From: CBDUXT01 sp965371245
GTDB lineage: Bacteria > Planctomycetota > Phycisphaerae > UBA1845
Length of the DNA stretch: 64,000 bases
Assembly: GCA_965371245.1 (NCBI GenBank)
Contig: CBDUXT010000012.1
Coordinates: 1-64,000, forward strand
Direction: 5' to 3'
Position 1 is the stretch's first letter. Each line of letters opens with the position of its first letter. Shown one piece after another: positions 16,104-25,474 of this stretch. A program made the translations under genes and the position numbers. The notes under the pieces were generated by a model. The model had not been told where the DNA came from and made no database searches. It saw only the letters and a list, made by a program, of their open reading frames with translations.

Positions 16104-17906
16104 TCAATCGTCATCCGGGTTCAGAACCGACATGAACGCCTCCTGCGGGATCGCGACGTTCCCGACGGTCTTCATGCGCTTCTTGCCTTCCTTTTGCTTC
16201 TCCAGGAGCTTCCGTTTTCTTGTGATATCGCCTCCGTAGCACTTGGCGGTCACGTCCTTTCGGAAGCCCTTGATCGTCTCGCGCGCGATGATCTTGGATC
16301 CGACGGCGGCCTGGAGCGGAATCTCGAACATGTGCCGGTCGATCTGCTTGCGGAGCCGTTGCAGCAGCTTTCGACCGCGGACTTGGGCCTTGTCGCGGTG
16401 GACGATGGTCGATAGGGCATCGACGGGCACGGCGTTGACCAGGATGTCCATCTTCACCATGTCGCCCGCCTGAAAGCCGCAAAGCTCGTAGTCCGCCGTT
16501 CCGTACCCGCGGGTACACGTCTTCAGCTTGTCATAGAAATCGTAGATGATTTCGCAGAGCGGCATCGTGTAGGCGATCAGCACGCGCGTGGGCGAAAGGT
16601 ATTCCGTCTTGCCTTGTACGCCGCGACGATCCATGCTGAGTTGCATCACCGTCCCGACGGCGTCGGCCGGTATGATCATTTTGACCAGCGCCATCGGTTC
16701 GCGGATCTCCAGAACGCCGGCCATGTCGGGCACGTCGCTGGGCGACTCGATTCGTTTCACCGTGCCGTCCGTGAGCAACAGCTCGTACGTAACGGTGGGC
16801 GCCGTCTGCACCACGGTAACATCGTTCTCCCGCTCCAGCCGTTCCTGGATGATCTTCATGTGCAACAGACCCAGGAACCCGCACCGGAAGCCGATCCCCA
16901 ACGCGTCCGACGACGCGGTCGAATAGGTGAACGAGCTGTCGTTGAGCCACAAGCGCTCCATGGCCTCACGCAGCGCTGCGGTGCTGGTGCCCACGCCGGG
17001 GTAGAAATCACAGAACACCATCTGCTCCGGCGGCTCATAGCCCGGAAGCGGCTCGCTGGCCGAATGGGACGCCAGCGTCACGGTGTCTCCGATGGTCAGG
17101 TCGGCCAGCGTCTTGATCCCCGCGAAGAAATAGCCCACCTCACCGGCACCCAGCGATTCCATCACGGTGGGCTTGGGCGTGAACTTTCCAACCTCGGTCA
17201 CCAGGAACCGCTGCCCGGTCGCCATCAGGCGGATCTGATCGCCTCGGCGGAAACTCCCCTCCATGATGCGCGAGTGCGCGATGACGCCGCGATGGGGATC
17301 GGGCTTGGCGTCGTAGATCAGCGCCCGAAGGGGAGCGGCGGTGTCGCCCTCCGGAGCTGGGAACCGTTCGACGATGGCCGCGAGAAGTTCGTCCATGCCG
17401 GCGCCGGTCTTGGCGCTGGTGAAGATCGCCGACGCGGCATCCAGCCCGAGGACCTGCTCAGCCTCCAACGCCATGTCTTCGGGCATGGCCGCCGGCAGGT
17501 CGATCTTGTTGATCACCAGAATGATTTCGAGGTGCGCTTCAATGGCCAACTGTGTATTGGCGACCGTCTGGGCCTGCACGCCCTGGGTCGCATCGACCAG
17601 GATCAGCACCCCTTCACAGGCGGCGAGCGCCCGGGACACTTCGTAGTGAAAGTCCACGTGCCCCGGCGTGTCAATCAGGTTGAGCATGTACGCCCGACCG
17701 TTGTGGGTGTACGACACGGTCGCGCGATTGGCCTTGATGGTGATGCCCATCTCGCGCTCCAGATCCATGTCGTCCAGGAACTGGGCGCGCATCTCGCGTT
17801 CCGAGATCGCGCCCGTCTTCTCCAGAATCCGATCCGCGAGCGTGCTCTTTCCGTGGTCAATATGGGCCACGATGCTGAAATTCCGTATGAGTTCGAGGTC
17901 TGCCAT
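16104..17906 (-). CDS. lepA: Elongation factor 4 (LepA), ribosome-associated GTPase
   Basis: Translational GTPase of 600 residues, the usual LepA length. G1 AHIDHGKSTL, G2-region EREMGITIKA, G3 DTPGH and G4 NKIDLP are all near the N-terminus. The LepA-specific C-terminal domain is present (GYGTADYELCGFQAGDMVKM, then ARETIKGFRKDVTAKCYGGD and the basic RKRKLLEKQKEGKKRMK tail). ATG 17906 (MADLELIRNF) is the standard start. It acts on ribosomes in the cytoplasm, promoting back-translocation or initiation under stress (family knowledge). It diverges from the permease gene at 18133; TATACT occurs on the minus strand near 18010-18015 but with no good -35. Confidence 0.98.
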   Translation of the reverse strand: MADLELIRNFSIVAHIDHGKSTLADRILEKTGAISEREMRAQFLDDMDLEREMGITIKANRATVSYTHNGRAYMLNLIDTPGHVDFHYEVSRALAACEGVLILVDATQGVQAQTVANTQLAIEAHLEIILVINKIDLPAAMPEDMALEAEQVLGLDAASAIFTSAKTGAGMDELLAAIVERFPAPEGDTAAPLRALIYDAKPDPHRGVIAHSRIMEGSFRRGDQIRLMATGQRFLVTEVGKFTPKPTVMESLGAGEVGYFFAGIKTLADLTIGDTVTLASHSASEPLPGYEPPEQMVFCDFYPGVGTSTAALREAMERLWLNDSSFTYSTASSDALGIGFRCGFLGLLHMKIIQERLERENDVTVVQTAPTVTYELLLTDGTVKRIESPSDVPDMAGVLEIREPMALVKMIIPADAVGTVMQLSMDRRGVQGKTEYLSPTRVLIAYTMPLCEIIYDFYDKLKTCTRGYGTADYELCGFQAGDMVKMDILVNAVPVDALSTIVHRDKAQVRGRKLLQRLRKQIDRHMFEIPLQAAVGSKIIARETIKGFRKDVTAKCYGGDITRKRKLLEKQKEGKKRMKTVGNVAIPQEAFMSVLNPDDD

Positions 17907-18132
17907 CGTTGTTTGATTATCGTCGCCAACCGGGTCGCGGCCGTACCGCCCAACGGTGTCTCGCTTTGCCGGGTCGTCTCGTGCCGATTCCAAGCCGCGG
18001 ACCGAGCCGCGTAGTATAGCCCAGGAGCCGCCGCCGAGGAACAATGGAACGAACCAGTGCTCCGGGGGCGGATCGATCCACGATTGGTTGCCAACCTCCA
18101 GCCCAACGGTTCCAATGCCCCGAGAGGACTCC

Positions 18133-19401
18133 ATGGCCTTGCCAGAGGAACGGTACACCTTCGATCGCGTCGTCAGGATGGTCGTCGGCGGTCTAAGCAT
18201 CGTCGCCGTCTTGGCGCTCATGCGCTACCTCTCCGACGTGCTCTTGCCCTTCGTCGCCGCCGCCGTCCTCGCCTACCTGCTCAATCCCATCGTTTGCGCC
18301 TTCGAGCACAAGACCCATCGCCGTGGGCTCTCGGTTGGCATTACGCTCGGCGGCTTGGGCATCGTCGCGACGGGAATCATCCTGGTTCTCATTCCGATCG
18401 TCGTTTCCCAGGTTGGCCGATTCCAGGACGATCTGTCGAAGCTTCGCGGCGATCTGACCGCCTCGATGAGCCTCGTGCCGTTGGATGCCACAGAGGGCGA
18501 AGGCGCCGCGTCTGATGACGGCGCCGCCCTCGAGGAGAAGTCCGCGCTCGGTCTGACCGAGCTGAAACGGGCGTTCGTCCAATACCGAACCGACCCAACG
18601 GGAAGCCGCGCTGAACGGCTGAGCCGGCTTTTCGAAGCCGTGGAGGGAACCACCGTCGGTGAGTTTCTCGTCCGAGCGCGCAAATACGTCAAGTCGGAGG
18701 CGTTCGACACGTTCCTGATCGACGCGGCCAAGAAGCTCGCGGTCGGCGGTTGGAGCGTGCTGACTTTTGCGGTCAATCTCGTCCTCGGGCTCACCGGGCT
18801 CATCGTGGTCCTGCTCTATCTCGTGTTCCTGTTGCTTGACTATCCGGAGTACGCTCGCACGTGGCAGACCTTCTTGCCACCGAAATACCGTGATCCAATC
18901 GTTGAGTTCCTGGAACAGTTCGACATCATCCTCCGCCGTTATTTTCGCGGCCAATCCGTCGTGGCCCTGCTCGTGGGTACACTCTTCGCCATCGGCTTCA
19001 CCCTGATCGGCCTGCCGATGGCGGTCCCGCTCGGGCTGTTTGTCGGCCTGCTGAACATGGTGCCCTACCTTCAGACCGTGGGCCTTGTTCCGGCGATCAT
19101 GCTCGCGGGTCTTCGGGCGGTCGAGGGCGACTCGAGCTTTGTCGTGTCCGTGGCGTTGACCGTGGTCGTCTTCGGTGTCGTGCAACTGATTCAAGACGCG
19201 CTGATCACGCCGCGTATCGTGGGTCAGGCCACCGGTCTAAGGCCGGTCGCCATCTTGTTGGGGGTCTTCATCTGGGGAAAGCTGCTCGGCTTCATGGGCT
19301 TGCTTCTGGCGATCCCCCTGACCTGTCTCGGTATCGCCTACTACCGGCGCTTTGTATTGCTTCACAGGCCGGAAACGACACGCATCACGGACGGTCCATA
19401 G
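18133..19401 (+). CDS. AI-2E family permease (TqsA/PerM type)
   Basis: Inner-membrane protein of 422 residues with two N-terminal membrane segments (GGLSIVAVLALMRYLSD, then LLPFVAAAVLAYLLNPIV), a third, and a long soluble region (about 95-210) followed by about five more segments. The signatures VALLVGTLFAIGFTLIGLPM and the C-terminal QDALITPRIVGQATGLRPV are typical of the AI-2E transporter family. The substrate is unknown; family members export autoinducer-2 or other small molecules, or exchange Na+/H+. ATG 18133 follows GAGAGGA by a short spacer. The soluble insert is longer than in short family members. Confidence 0.88.
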   Translation: MALPEERYTFDRVVRMVVGGLSIVAVLALMRYLSDVLLPFVAAAVLAYLLNPIVCAFEHKTHRRGLSVGITLGGLGIVATGIILVLIPIVVSQVGRFQDDLSKLRGDLTASMSLVPLDATEGEGAASDDGAALEEKSALGLTELKRAFVQYRTDPTGSRAERLSRLFEAVEGTTVGEFLVRARKYVKSEAFDTFLIDAAKKLAVGGWSVLTFAVNLVLGLTGLIVVLLYLVFLLLDYPEYARTWQTFLPPKYRDPIVEFLEQFDIILRRYFRGQSVVALLVGTLFAIGFTLIGLPMAVPLGLFVGLLNMVPYLQTVGLVPAIMLAGLRAVEGDSSFVVSVALTVVVFGVVQLIQDALITPRIVGQATGLRPVAILLGVFIWGKLLGFMGLLLAIPLTCLGIAYYRRFVLLHRPETTRITDGP

Positions 19402-19590
19402 CCGCTCATCCATTGACGGAGCGTAGGCGCGGCGTCCGCCGTACCCGCCACTCGAGTACGGAACGACCGGCCAGCTCTTTCGTTGGAATCGATCCAGGAA
19501 TACGTGGCGCCGACCGTGCGACGCGCCAAGGCGGTGGGCAGCCCACCGGTAGGCTCAAGCGGTTAGATCTGTGCGCAAACGGGACAAACG

Positions 19591-20106
19591 TTAGCGTCGC
19601 CGGCCCACGCTACGGACGAGCAGCGTCAGGCGTTGACAGACGAAATTGCGGAATGCCTGACCGTCGAGCCTGCGCAACCGCAGCATCGGTCCACTGACGA
19701 GTTCCCCCGCAACGTCGGGGCTGTAGCGCGTCTCATGGAAGGCGATGGCTTCGGTGGTGACCGTTCCCATGAGCTGCATGCGGTGCTCGCCCAGACCGAA
19801 CTCGAACGTGATCTCCCGTCCGCCCTGGAGGAAGTTGGAGGCGTCCATTTGCATGCTGAAGCCGGCCTGTTGGTATTTCTCCGCCAGTTCGACGAACACG
19901 GGCACGAACTCCCGAATGGTCATCTCGCGTAGCTTGGCGATGGGATCGGGCTTGCCCGTGTCGCGGGTGACCTCTTGCTCGCGCTCCTTGAGGACGGCGA
20001 TCAGGGAATCCAGTTCCTCTTCCGGTCCGCGCGGAGGCGGCTGAAGGGAAGGCTGAGTGGTGCCCATGAGGTCTTGGTAGTCTGTCGAGTCCGCAGGTGT
20101 GGCCAC
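19591..20106 (-). CDS. Conserved-looking hypothetical protein
   Basis: Protein of 171 residues. A Pro/Glu-rich N-terminus (to about residue 35) is followed by a predicted helix (EELDSLIAVLKEREQEV) and a mixed alpha/beta domain with FGLGEHRMQLMGTV and GPMLRLRRLDGQAFRNFVC. No signal peptide or membrane segment is seen. The sequence looks like a real folded protein but no family was recognised. GTG 20106 has AGGCGGA upstream; ATG 20067 is an alternative start. It diverges from the histidine kinase gene. Confidence 0.55.
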   Translation of the reverse strand: MATPADSTDYQDLMGTTQPSLQPPPRGPEEELDSLIAVLKEREQEVTRDTGKPDPIAKLREMTIREFVPVFVELAEKYQQAGFSMQMDASNFLQGGREITFEFGLGEHRMQLMGTVTTEAIAFHETRYSPDVAGELVSGPMLRLRRLDGQAFRNFVCQRLTLLVRSVGRRR

Positions 20107-20455
20107 TGCGATCCGCCTGAAACAGCCTGGTCTTGGTCAGGCACGGGTCATGATGAGGGCTCCCGTCCCCGGCGGGCGGGTTGAGATAGACGTTGGTACC
20201 CCTCCACATGTCGGTGTGAGCGGGCCGAAGCTTGAGCCCTACCGGCGCGGGGCGCGCAAGCCAGAACCCTATGGAACGGGTTATCGCTGTATGTTGGGTG
20301 ACCGGTCCGATAGCGTTCCAGCCGATGATTGACAAGGCCCATCACGGCAGCTACCATGGGCGCTACGACTGGCAGACGGGTCGCGTCGCGCAGCAAGTGT
20401 CTGGGGGATATCAGACAGCCGGGTTCCTGGAACGAGTCCAAGCACGCGCGGCACC
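20107..20455. other. Divergent intergenic region
   Basis: No convincing gene is seen in these 349 bases between the hypothetical protein and the histidine kinase. The only feature I support is the candidate promoter at 20329-20357. Confidence 0.4.
20329..20357 (+). promoter_or_regulatory. Candidate promoter of the histidine kinase gene
   Basis: A perfect TTGACA (20329-20334), a 17-bp spacer and TACCAT (20352-20357, 4 of 6). It lies 98 bp upstream of the start codon. Confidence 0.5.
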
Positions 20456-22150
20456 ATGTCCCCATGCGGAGCGTTTGCGTTGCCGACACTGCGCGTATTG
20501 CAAGGCCCCGACAAGGGACGTGTTTATCACACGCCCCGCGAGGCGGTCACCATCGGCCGCACCTCTGAGCACGTTCCCCTCACCGACCACGGTTCATCGC
20601 GCCGCCACGCGGAGCTTCGGCCCGCCGACGATGCCTGGACAATCATCGACCTGGGCAGTTCCAACGGCACCTATGTGAACGGTCAGCGTCTTGTCACACG
20701 GATCGAGCTGAAAGAAGGTGACCAGATCAAGATTGGTAGTACGCTTCTGGTCTTCAGCGGGCAGGACCAGGCGGAGGGCCTCTTCGGCGCTCAGGCCGTT
20801 CGCGAGAAGATCGGCCGGGACCGCAGTACGTCGGACGGGTCGTCCATCCTGTCCTCCGTGGACGCCCTGGAGGACAGTGTCATTCTTCAGCCGCCGGAGA
20901 CGGCGGATGCGGTGGCCGCATGGAACATCGTTTACAAGATTGCCGAGATGATCGGGTCACCCGATTCGGTCGCTCATCTTCTTGAGCGAATGGTCGATAT
21001 TGTGTTCGACCACATGATCGTTGATCGACTGGTCCTGCTCACTATGGACGCCCAGACCGGTGAGCTGTCGCCCGCGGTCGTCCGCCATCGCACCGAGAAG
21101 CGTGGGCGCCGACCGAAGACCATCACCTCGCAGACGATCGTCAACCACGTGCTGAAGACCAAGACCGGCGTGCTTTGCGCCAACGCCATGGCAGACGGTC
21201 GGTTCAGTGGGGCGAAGATGCCCGACAGCATCCACAGCCTTGGTGTTCGGAGCATCATCTGTGTGCCGATTATCGTGGGCGATCAGATTCGGGGCATCTT
21301 CCACCTGGATTGCCCGATGTCCCACCACACCTACACACATGAGCAGTTGCGGCTTGCCGTGGCCATCGGGCGGCTCGCGGGCATGGCCATCGAGAACATG
21401 AGGCTGCAGGAGTCCCGGGTGCGGACCGAACGGCTGGCGGCCTCCGGCGAGGCGGTGGCGTACCTCTCCCACTACATCCGAAACATCCTCCAGGGCATGC
21501 AGGGCGGGGCCGATGTCGTCGAGCTGGGGATCAAGAAACGGTCACTCGAGACGGCCGAATCCGGTTGGGGGTTGGTTCGTCGAAACCTCGATCGCATTCT
21601 GATCCTGACGATGAACATGCTCACGTTCTCCAAACAGCGACAGCCGTGCATCGAACTGGCGCAGATCAACAAGATCATCACCGATGTCATTAGTCTGTCG
21701 CAGACGCGGGCGGATGAAAAATCCGTCATGCTTCTGTCCGACCTCGAGGACATGCCGGCCGTTCCGCTCGACCCCGATGGCATCCATCAGGTTGTCAACA
21801 ACATCGTTCTAAACGCCATCGACGCCGCGCCGGACGAGGGCGGTCGCATCAACATCACCTCTCGGTATCGTGGCGATTCAGGTCGGGTCGTCGTCTCCAT
21901 CAGTGACAACGGCCCCGGCATCGACCCCGAGGACCGCGCCCGGATCTTCGAGGCCTTTCAATCCTCGAAGGGGCACGGCGGCACCGGACTGGGACTCGCG
22001 GCCGCCAAGAAGATCATCAACGAACTTTCCGGCGAGATCGAGATCGAGAGCGTGATCGGCGAGGGTACGACGTTCCACGTCAGCCTGCCCGTCGAACGGG
22101 ATCAAACGAAAGATAGCGACGCGGAGCCCGAATCCAGCGCAAACGCGTAG
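20456..22150 (+). CDS. FHA-GAF sensor histidine kinase
   Basis: Cytoplasmic sensor kinase of 564 residues. An FHA domain (about 12-92) with IGRTSEH, SSRRHAEL and SNGTYVNG should bind phosphothreonine. A GAF domain follows (about 145-310). The dimerisation helix holds the phospho-acceptor His in YLSHYIRNILQG (about 338), where the usual HD(L/I)RNPL is replaced by HYIRN. The ATPase domain has N-box NNIVLNAID (about 448), DNGPGID (about 484) and GGTGLGLAAAKK (about 508). No membrane segment and no response-regulator gene are next to it, so it is an orphan kinase. It probably links Ser/Thr-kinase signalling with two-component output (inference). Confidence 0.92.
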   Translation: MSPCGAFALPTLRVLQGPDKGRVYHTPREAVTIGRTSEHVPLTDHGSSRRHAELRPADDAWTIIDLGSSNGTYVNGQRLVTRIELKEGDQIKIGSTLLVFSGQDQAEGLFGAQAVREKIGRDRSTSDGSSILSSVDALEDSVILQPPETADAVAAWNIVYKIAEMIGSPDSVAHLLERMVDIVFDHMIVDRLVLLTMDAQTGELSPAVVRHRTEKRGRRPKTITSQTIVNHVLKTKTGVLCANAMADGRFSGAKMPDSIHSLGVRSIICVPIIVGDQIRGIFHLDCPMSHHTYTHEQLRLAVAIGRLAGMAIENMRLQESRVRTERLAASGEAVAYLSHYIRNILQGMQGGADVVELGIKKRSLETAESGWGLVRRNLDRILILTMNMLTFSKQRQPCIELAQINKIITDVISLSQTRADEKSVMLLSDLEDMPAVPLDPDGIHQVVNNIVLNAIDAAPDEGGRINITSRYRGDSGRVVVSISDNGPGIDPEDRARIFEAFQSSKGHGGTGLGLAAAKKIINELSGEIEIESVIGEGTTFHVSLPVERDQTKDSDAEPESSANA

Positions 22151-22174
22151 GGTGCGTCCCGGACGCACCCTTTG
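22149..22174 (+). terminator. Terminator of the histidine kinase gene
   Basis: Two perfect 11-bp arms, 22149-22159 and 22161-22171, followed by TTT. The stem begins inside the TAG stop codon. A related GGTGCGTCCCGGACGCAT occurs at 30287, so this sequence is also an interspersed palindrome. It lies between converging genes. Confidence 0.65.
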
Positions 22175-22176
22175 TG

Positions 22177-23514
22177 CTACTTCGCCGGTGCCACCCCGAA
22201 ACGTTTCCACACGAAGTAGAGCAGCCCGAAGAACGCCAGCGTCGCAACGGTGTACAGGGTGTCTCTCGGCGAAGCCACCGCGATGCCCACGGCGACTACG
22301 GTTTCCACGACGATCAAGAAGATCGCCAGCACCATGCCGATCGGACAGCGATACACGTTTTCGGGGAACGTCCGTTCGCGCAGGCGGAACACGATCAGGC
22401 TGGCGTAGGACATCCCGAACAGGATCGCGCTCGCGAAATAGTAAATGCTGAGTACTTCCTTGAAGTTGCGGTTCAAGACGAGCACCAGCGAGCAGCCGGC
22501 TACAACCAGAAGAGCGGCCACCGGCGACTGAGTCTTTGACATCCTTCCCAATGCGCGAAAGGTCAGCCCGTCCCGCGCGAGCGCAAACGTCACCCGAACG
22601 GTGGCCAGCGTCGTCGAGGCAAGCGACCCCAGGCAGACGAACATGCCGACCAGCAGCATGGCCGTCCGACCCGGCGCGCCGAACACCCGGCGTAGCGCCT
22701 CGCCCGGCACGGAAGCGATGCCGGCCATCTCCGACGCGGGTACGACGCGCAGCAGCGCGGCGTTGACCGCCACGTAGAGCACGAGCAGCGCCAGCGCCGA
22801 GCCGATCACGGCGCGCGGCAGCGCGCGGCGGACGTCGCGCACCTCCTCGGCCAGCTTCACCGCGTCCGTCGTTCCGTCGTAGGACCAGCGCACGGAAAGC
22901 ACCACGGCAAGAAAGACCGTCAGCGTGGGAAGGGCGGCGGTTGACGCGATCGACGTGCTTGCGGTCAGCGGCTCGCGGCCATAGGCGAAGCCGATCGCGG
23001 CCACAGCCATCAGCGCCAAAATCTTGATGCAGGTGACCACGTTCTGCGTGCCGGCACCGGCTCGCAGACCGATCGCGTTGATCGAGACGACCACGACGAT
23101 GGCCGCCGCGGCCAGCAGCCCGGAATATCGCGCCGCCGCCGGCTCGTCGAACCCGATGAGTTCGCAGGCGAAGTCTCCGAATGCCAGCGAGATGGTGGCC
23201 GCCCCGCCACCGATGACAAAGACCGTGTAGGCCCAGCCGAAAAAAAACGCGACGAACTCGCCGTAGGCCTCTCGCAGAAAGACGTACTCGCCGCCGGCCT
23301 TGGGGAACCGGGTGGCGAGCTCCGCGGTGACCAGCCCCTGCGTCAGGACCATCAGCCCGCCGAGCACCCACGCAACCAGGATGATCCACGGCGTCTGGAT
23401 GGAGCCGGCCACCTCACCCGGCGTGCGGAAGATGCCTGAGCCGATGGCGACCCCCATGCCGATTAAAAGGGCCGTCGATGTTCCCAACATGCGCTTGAGC
23501 GGTGGGTGGGTCAT
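22177..23514 (-). CDS. APC-superfamily amino-acid permease
   Basis: Integral membrane protein of 445 residues with about 12 hydrophobic segments. The first contains IGMGVAIGSGIFRTPGEVA, the substrate-binding GSGIF motif of the APC family, followed by ATRFPKAGGEYVFLREAYG, a second family signature. Likely substrate: amino acids, imported with a proton or by exchange; specificity cannot be read from sequence. The start is ATG 23514. It converges on the histidine kinase across a terminator hairpin. Confidence 0.9.
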   Translation of the reverse strand: MTHPPLKRMLGTSTALLIGMGVAIGSGIFRTPGEVAGSIQTPWIILVAWVLGGLMVLTQGLVTAELATRFPKAGGEYVFLREAYGEFVAFFFGWAYTVFVIGGGAATISLAFGDFACELIGFDEPAAARYSGLLAAAAIVVVVSINAIGLRAGAGTQNVVTCIKILALMAVAAIGFAYGREPLTASTSIASTAALPTLTVFLAVVLSVRWSYDGTTDAVKLAEEVRDVRRALPRAVIGSALALLVLYVAVNAALLRVVPASEMAGIASVPGEALRRVFGAPGRTAMLLVGMFVCLGSLASTTLATVRVTFALARDGLTFRALGRMSKTQSPVAALLVVAGCSLVLVLNRNFKEVLSIYYFASAILFGMSYASLIVFRLRERTFPENVYRCPIGMVLAIFLIVVETVVAVGIAVASPRDTLYTVATLAFFGLLYFVWKRFGVAPAK

Positions 23515-23687
23515 GCGTGTGCGTGTAGCCTGTGGGTCTCAGAGCCCGTGTTGGCGGCGGATCGACGATTCATCATCATCCCGAGGCGTTATCATACCGC
23601 CAAGTCGGAATCACCGAGTAGAGGCCCTCGGTTGCACGGACGGCTCCACGGGTCCGCGTCAGGTTAAGAGCCTATCCCAGAATTGTG

Positions 23688-23757
23688 TGGCACCGGCATC
23701 TTGCCGGTGAAAACACCGGCTGGAAGCCAGTGCCGCCCTTTTTCAACGGACTGTTAG
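23688..23757 (+). repeat. Family-3 repeat, partial
   Basis: Contains the palindromic pair GGCACCGGC/GCCGGTG and the terminus CTTTTTCAACGG shared with copies at 47556-47692 and 56940-57080. Confidence 0.5.
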
Positions 23758-23901
23758 GCGGGACGGGTACACCGAGTCAGAGCCGTGGGCGCAAGCCCAC
23801 GGACACCATGCGAACAAGCTCAGCGCTCCCGCGATGCCCGACCGGTCACAGGGCTCGCGCCCTGTGCTCTGAAAAGTACCCGCCGATTCTGCCACGCACC
23901 C
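23757..23901 (+). repeat. Family-1 element, left end divergent
   Basis: Shares with the copies near 30.4 and 36.2 kb the core AGAGCCGTGGGCGCAAGCC, the hairpin ACAGGGCTCGCGCCCTGT and a right end CACGCACC (GCATGCACC elsewhere). The left part differs and resembles the copy near 51.5 kb (GCGGGACGGGTA). Confidence 0.65.
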
Positions 23902-23971
23902 GCCCCGGAACGGGTTCAACGGCGGAACTTGACTTGCGGCCCTTGCGAGATCAGGCTGAACGCAGACTTCC

Positions 23972-25339
23972 ATGAATATGCGTCGATCAACTCTCTTTCT
24001 GGCAGGCTGTTGCGGTCTTGCACTTCCGGTTTCCTCGTTCACGAGCGCCCGGGCGGACGGTCCGCGCATCGTCGCGCGATTCCCCGACCACGGGCGGACG
24101 GATGTCGATCCCGATCTCACTCAACTGCGCGTCACTTTCGATCGCGATATGAAAACGGGGCGGTGGTCCTTTTGCGGTGGAGGGCCGAACTTTCCGCGCG
24201 TGATCGGAAACGCAAAATGGATTGACGCACGCACGATCGTCTTGCATGTCAAGCTCCAGCGAGATCACCACTATCAGATGTCGCTCAATTGTCCCGCCTC
24301 CGATAAGAACTTCCGGTCGGCGTCGGATGGGATACCGCTGCCCTTCGTGCCCTGGAGCTTCACGACGAGCGCCGAGTCACGCAGGCTGACCACGGCGGAA
24401 CGACGGGAACTCAGCGCACGCAGCCTCTCGTCGCTCATGACCGTGCTTCGCGAACAGTACGCCTACTACGAGCTGCGCCACGTGAAGTGGGACGCGCTTG
24501 AACAGGAGCATTACGACAGGATTCTGGCCGCCAAGAGCACGCAATCCTGGGTGAAGCGGGTCGCTCGAATGTTGTCCAGGGCCGAAGACATACACCTCTG
24601 GCTTTCTTATGGTGGAGACACGACGCCAACGTACAAGCGACGGATCAAACGGAACTTCGAGCTGAACGGGGTCAAGGCGGTTTTGCCTGGTCTGTCGAAG
24701 CGGAACCCGTCGGTCTATGCGGCACGAACGGACGATCATATCGGCTATGTCATGATCGCGACACTGGATCGGGCAAGGCGGCAAGACCTCGCACAGGTGC
24801 AGGATGTTCTGGCCGCCTGCGCGGACTGCAAGGCATTGATTCTCGACCTTCGTGCCAACGGCGGCGGCGCCGAGTCTTTAGCAAAACCAATCGCCGCTTG
24901 GTTTGTCGGAGGCACAAGAGTCTACGCCAAACATGTTCTACGGGATCCGAAGGCTACGGACGGATTTGGTCCTGTCCATACGCGCACGATCCAGGGCAAC
25001 GATCCACCTCGCCGCTTCGACAAGCCCGTCGCAGTGTTGACGGGACCGGCCGTCGTGAGTAGCGCGGAGGCCTTCCTGCTGATGCTCAAGCAAGCCGCCA
25101 ACGTCACATTGATCGGAACAACGTCCTTCGGGAGCAGTGGAAACCCGAAACCGCACGTGCTCGAAAACGGCGTGGAGGTCTACGTTCCGTCGTGGAAGGC
25201 GCTGCGCCCGGACGGCAGCGCCTTCGAGGGTGAGGGGATTGAGCCGGACATCATCGTGGAAACTCAACCGGGTGGGTTCAAGCGGGATGATCCGATCCTT
25301 CGGCGCGCGTTGAGCTTCCTGCGGTCTTTGGCCGATTAG
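23972..25339 (+). CDS. Secreted S41 (tail-specific) protease with N-terminal Ig-like domain
   Basis: Protein of 455 residues with a signal peptide (MNMRRSTLFLAGCCGLALP, cleavage near ARADG). Residues about 30-130 form a Big_5/Ig-like domain (FPDHGRTDVDPDLTQLRVTF, ending VPWSFTTS). The protease core follows: DHIGYVMIATL, LILDLRANGGG (oxyanion strand) and VVSSAEAFLLMLKQ, where a serine near residue 361 is the predicted nucleophile, then GTTSFGSSGNP and EGEGIEPDI. Family knowledge places such enzymes in the periplasm, cleaving C-terminal tails. No PDZ domain is obvious. The start at 23972 has no strong ribosome binding site. Confidence 0.85.
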   Translation: MNMRRSTLFLAGCCGLALPVSSFTSARADGPRIVARFPDHGRTDVDPDLTQLRVTFDRDMKTGRWSFCGGGPNFPRVIGNAKWIDARTIVLHVKLQRDHHYQMSLNCPASDKNFRSASDGIPLPFVPWSFTTSAESRRLTTAERRELSARSLSSLMTVLREQYAYYELRHVKWDALEQEHYDRILAAKSTQSWVKRVARMLSRAEDIHLWLSYGGDTTPTYKRRIKRNFELNGVKAVLPGLSKRNPSVYAARTDDHIGYVMIATLDRARRQDLAQVQDVLAACADCKALILDLRANGGGAESLAKPIAAWFVGGTRVYAKHVLRDPKATDGFGPVHTRTIQGNDPPRRFDKPVAVLTGPAVVSSAEAFLLMLKQAANVTLIGTTSFGSSGNPKPHVLENGVEVYVPSWKALRPDGSAFEGEGIEPDIIVETQPGGFKRDDPILRRALSFLRSLAD

Positions 25340-25474
25340 ACCGTTGCTTTTCGGACCGGCGCGGACGGGTCCGACACGTCGCTTCGTTGCTGTCCTCCTG
25401 TCGTGCCAGGATCTATCATCGACGTGTGCGCGCCAGACCATCGTAGCGATTCATGAACCAGTTGAGCCCCGCCG

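Larger units (their letters stand above)
23515..23971. other. Repeat-filled intergenic region
   Basis: No gene is seen. The region holds a partial family-3 repeat (23688-23757) and a family-1 repeat (23757-23901). Near 23662 there is AGCCTATCCCAGAATT, similar to GGCTATCCCACGAATT at 30729. Confidence 0.5.

Noticed and set aside
16614..18014. 466-codon plus-strand frame over lepA
   Set aside because: It is entirely antisense to the well-conserved LepA coding sequence.
21878..23389. 503-codon open frame on the minus strand
   Set aside because: It overlaps the amino-acid permease in another frame and the kinase gene antisense; its Arg/Gly/Ala-rich translation has no family motif. It is a GC-rich shadow.
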